A stretch of 18,030 nt of DNA. Source: Saccoglossus kowalevskii. Lineage: Eukaryota; Hemichordata; Enteropneusta; Harrimaniidae. How positions within the stretch are numbered: position 1 is the stretch's first letter; each line of letters opens with the position of its first letter. The stretch is from NCBI RefSeq assembly GCF_000003605.2, contig NW_003155744.1:124897-142926 (forward strand), read 5' to 3'. This document shows positions 17,171 to 18,030 of the stretch, one piece after another. A model generated the notes under the pieces. That model worked only from the letters and a program-made list of their open reading frames with translations, had not been told where the DNA came from and made no database searches. Made by a program: the position numbers and the translations under genes.

Positions 17171-17251
17171 ATGCAAACTGGTGCTACATTTTTCGTGAAT
17201 TATTCGAAATGTCCAGAAAGAGGAGATATTGTTGTAAAATCGTCATTTTGA
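17171..17251 (+). CDS. Upstream ORF 2 overlapping the gene 2 start codon
   Basis: ATG at 17171 opens 26 codons in another frame and stops with TGA at 17249-17251, inside the main coding region. Ribosomes starting here would bypass the ATG at 17209. The flanking bases (TCTATGC) are weak, so leaky scanning is likely. Confidence 0.25.
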   Translation: MQTGATFFVNYSKCPERGDIVVKSSF

Positions 17252-17674
17252 CATCATTAGTATGGAGTATGCTGGATTTGGCGTTGATTGTCCAATTCAG
17301 CAATATATCAAGCGGCGACTATGGCAGATTTGAAGACATCGAGCAAATGGACGAGAAACTGTACGTTCGGACTGATGACATTAGTTCTAAGCAACGCGGA
17401 GTCATACAAAGAGAACCTGCCGGTAAAGAGTCTATCGATATTCACGCGGGAAAAAAAAGTCATCCTCCGGAAGTTCGAAACAAAAAGGAATATTTGTTGA
17501 AGAAGTTCGTAAAAGAGGAAATCTCAAAGTTAAATTTGAAAGAAAACAAAAACGATGCGAATTTTACGGGTGGGAAATCAGAGAAGGTATACGCATTGAA
17601 AAAGTTTATAAAAGAAGATATCGCTAAATTGAACGAAGAAGATCTAAAGAAGATGAAACAAGAAGCAGAAAAAG
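17209..17674 (+). CDS. GALNT-like gene 2, first coding exon (membrane anchor and stem; 3' partial)
   Basis: The ATG at 17209 (GAAATGT, purine at -3) is chosen because it gives a compact type II topology: basic tail MSRKRRYCCK, anchor about residues 11-29 (IVILTSLVWSMLDLALIVQ), then the lumenal stem. The anchor resembles the starts of GALNT1 and GALNT13 (YCK.V..TSL.W.LLD). The stem is Lys/Glu-rich, carries NIS (32-34) and NFT (118-120) sequons, and repeats a 15-residue motif at 95-109 and 128-142. The donor is probably AAAAAG|GTATTG at 17675 (phase 1); GTATTG at 17680 (phase 0) is an alternative, and the frame hits TAA at 17692. The catalytic domain is not in the window, so assignment rests on the anchor and on gene order. 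Confidence 0.75.
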
Positions 17675-18030
17675 GTATTGTATTGAATAAATAAATAAAT
17701 ACATGATCTATACCTTTAAATCGCACCCTCTTTTAAAATTGGGTGAAATTTTCGCAATTTACTTTCAATCCTCCAGAAAAATATTGTTGAGGGAGATCTA
17801 AACTCTAAAATGTTCCCAAAAAGAGGGACTTAAATAAAGATATATGTCTGCTAGCACACTTTTACAGACTGCGGGTGCCCCGCCCTCTTTATTATACATG
17901 TACTTCAATATATTAATGACATAGTAGACTTCGTAATAAAAGTGGGCGTGTAACAAGTTATCATCAATATACACCCGTATAATGAATTGTAATACTCTTT
18001 TCGAGGGGTTCAGTTGGGGGAGGGTGGATA
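17675..18030 (+). other. Start of intron 1 of gene 2 (runs off the window)
   Basis: No GALNT catalytic motif or other coding signal appears after the putative donor. The sequence is AT-rich with a few AATAAA-like words. If the exon is not spliced here, this would instead be the 3' flank of a short 161-codon protein. Confidence 0.5.

Noticed and set aside
17152-17208. N-terminal extension of gene 2 from a TTG codon
   Set aside because: There is no ATG. The ATG at 17209 gives a basic tail and anchor at the position expected for the family, and non-ATG initiation is not needed.
1-18030. Autonomous transposon, retroelement or viral genes
   Set aside because: No reverse transcriptase, integrase, transposase or capsid motif was seen in any frame I read; the mobile traces are short and non-coding.
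1-18030. tRNA or rRNA genes
   Set aside because: I found no convincing A-box and B-box pair with cloverleaf potential, and no rRNA-like stretch.

Overview
This looks like metazoan nuclear DNA: AT-rich, with short coding islands separated by GT...AG introns of 0.2 to 3.7 kb, many small repeats, and no bacterial gene packing. The repeat content and gene structure suggest an invertebrate, plausibly a marine lophotrochozoan such as a mollusc, but nothing here fixes the phylum.

The main gene (976-12669, + strand) is a polypeptide N-acetylgalactosaminyltransferase (GALNT, GT27 family) of GALNT5-like type. I rebuilt it by hand from ten exons. All nine introns have GT/AG ends and the phases agree, giving one open frame of 531 codons plus stop. 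It covers the end of the lumenal stem, the whole GT-A catalytic domain and a C-terminal ricin-B lectin domain. The N-terminal membrane-anchor exon is missing and probably lies to the left of the window.

A second GALNT-like gene begins near the right edge on the same strand (17209-17674). Its first coding exon encodes a short basic tail, a signal anchor resembling the start of GALNT1/13, and a charged stem with a duplicated 15-residue motif. Its catalytic exons would lie beyond the window. The two genes form a head-to-tail pair, as in a tandem family that starts mucin-type O-glycosylation in the Golgi.

The non-coding sequence holds many mobile-element traces. They are a perfect 24-bp hairpin (651-704), a dispersed element present three times (817-906, 4107-4146 inverted, 4162-4250), a 41-bp tandem array (3080-3216), and a 0.96-kb TIR element with TTAA ends (5278-6243) containing a 74-bp foldback element with a 9-bp target duplication. 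There is also a degenerate interspersed repeat in intron 3 (about 7215-8440) and a small TIR family in introns 5 and 7. A 43-codon ORF with one membrane segment (10806-10937) lies in intron 7 beside one of these elements. It is the least explained coding-like signal in the window.

The 12.9-16.4 kb interval between the genes has no recognisable gene. The region before gene 2 has an NRF1-like palindrome, a possible 5'UTR splice acceptor and two upstream ORFs.
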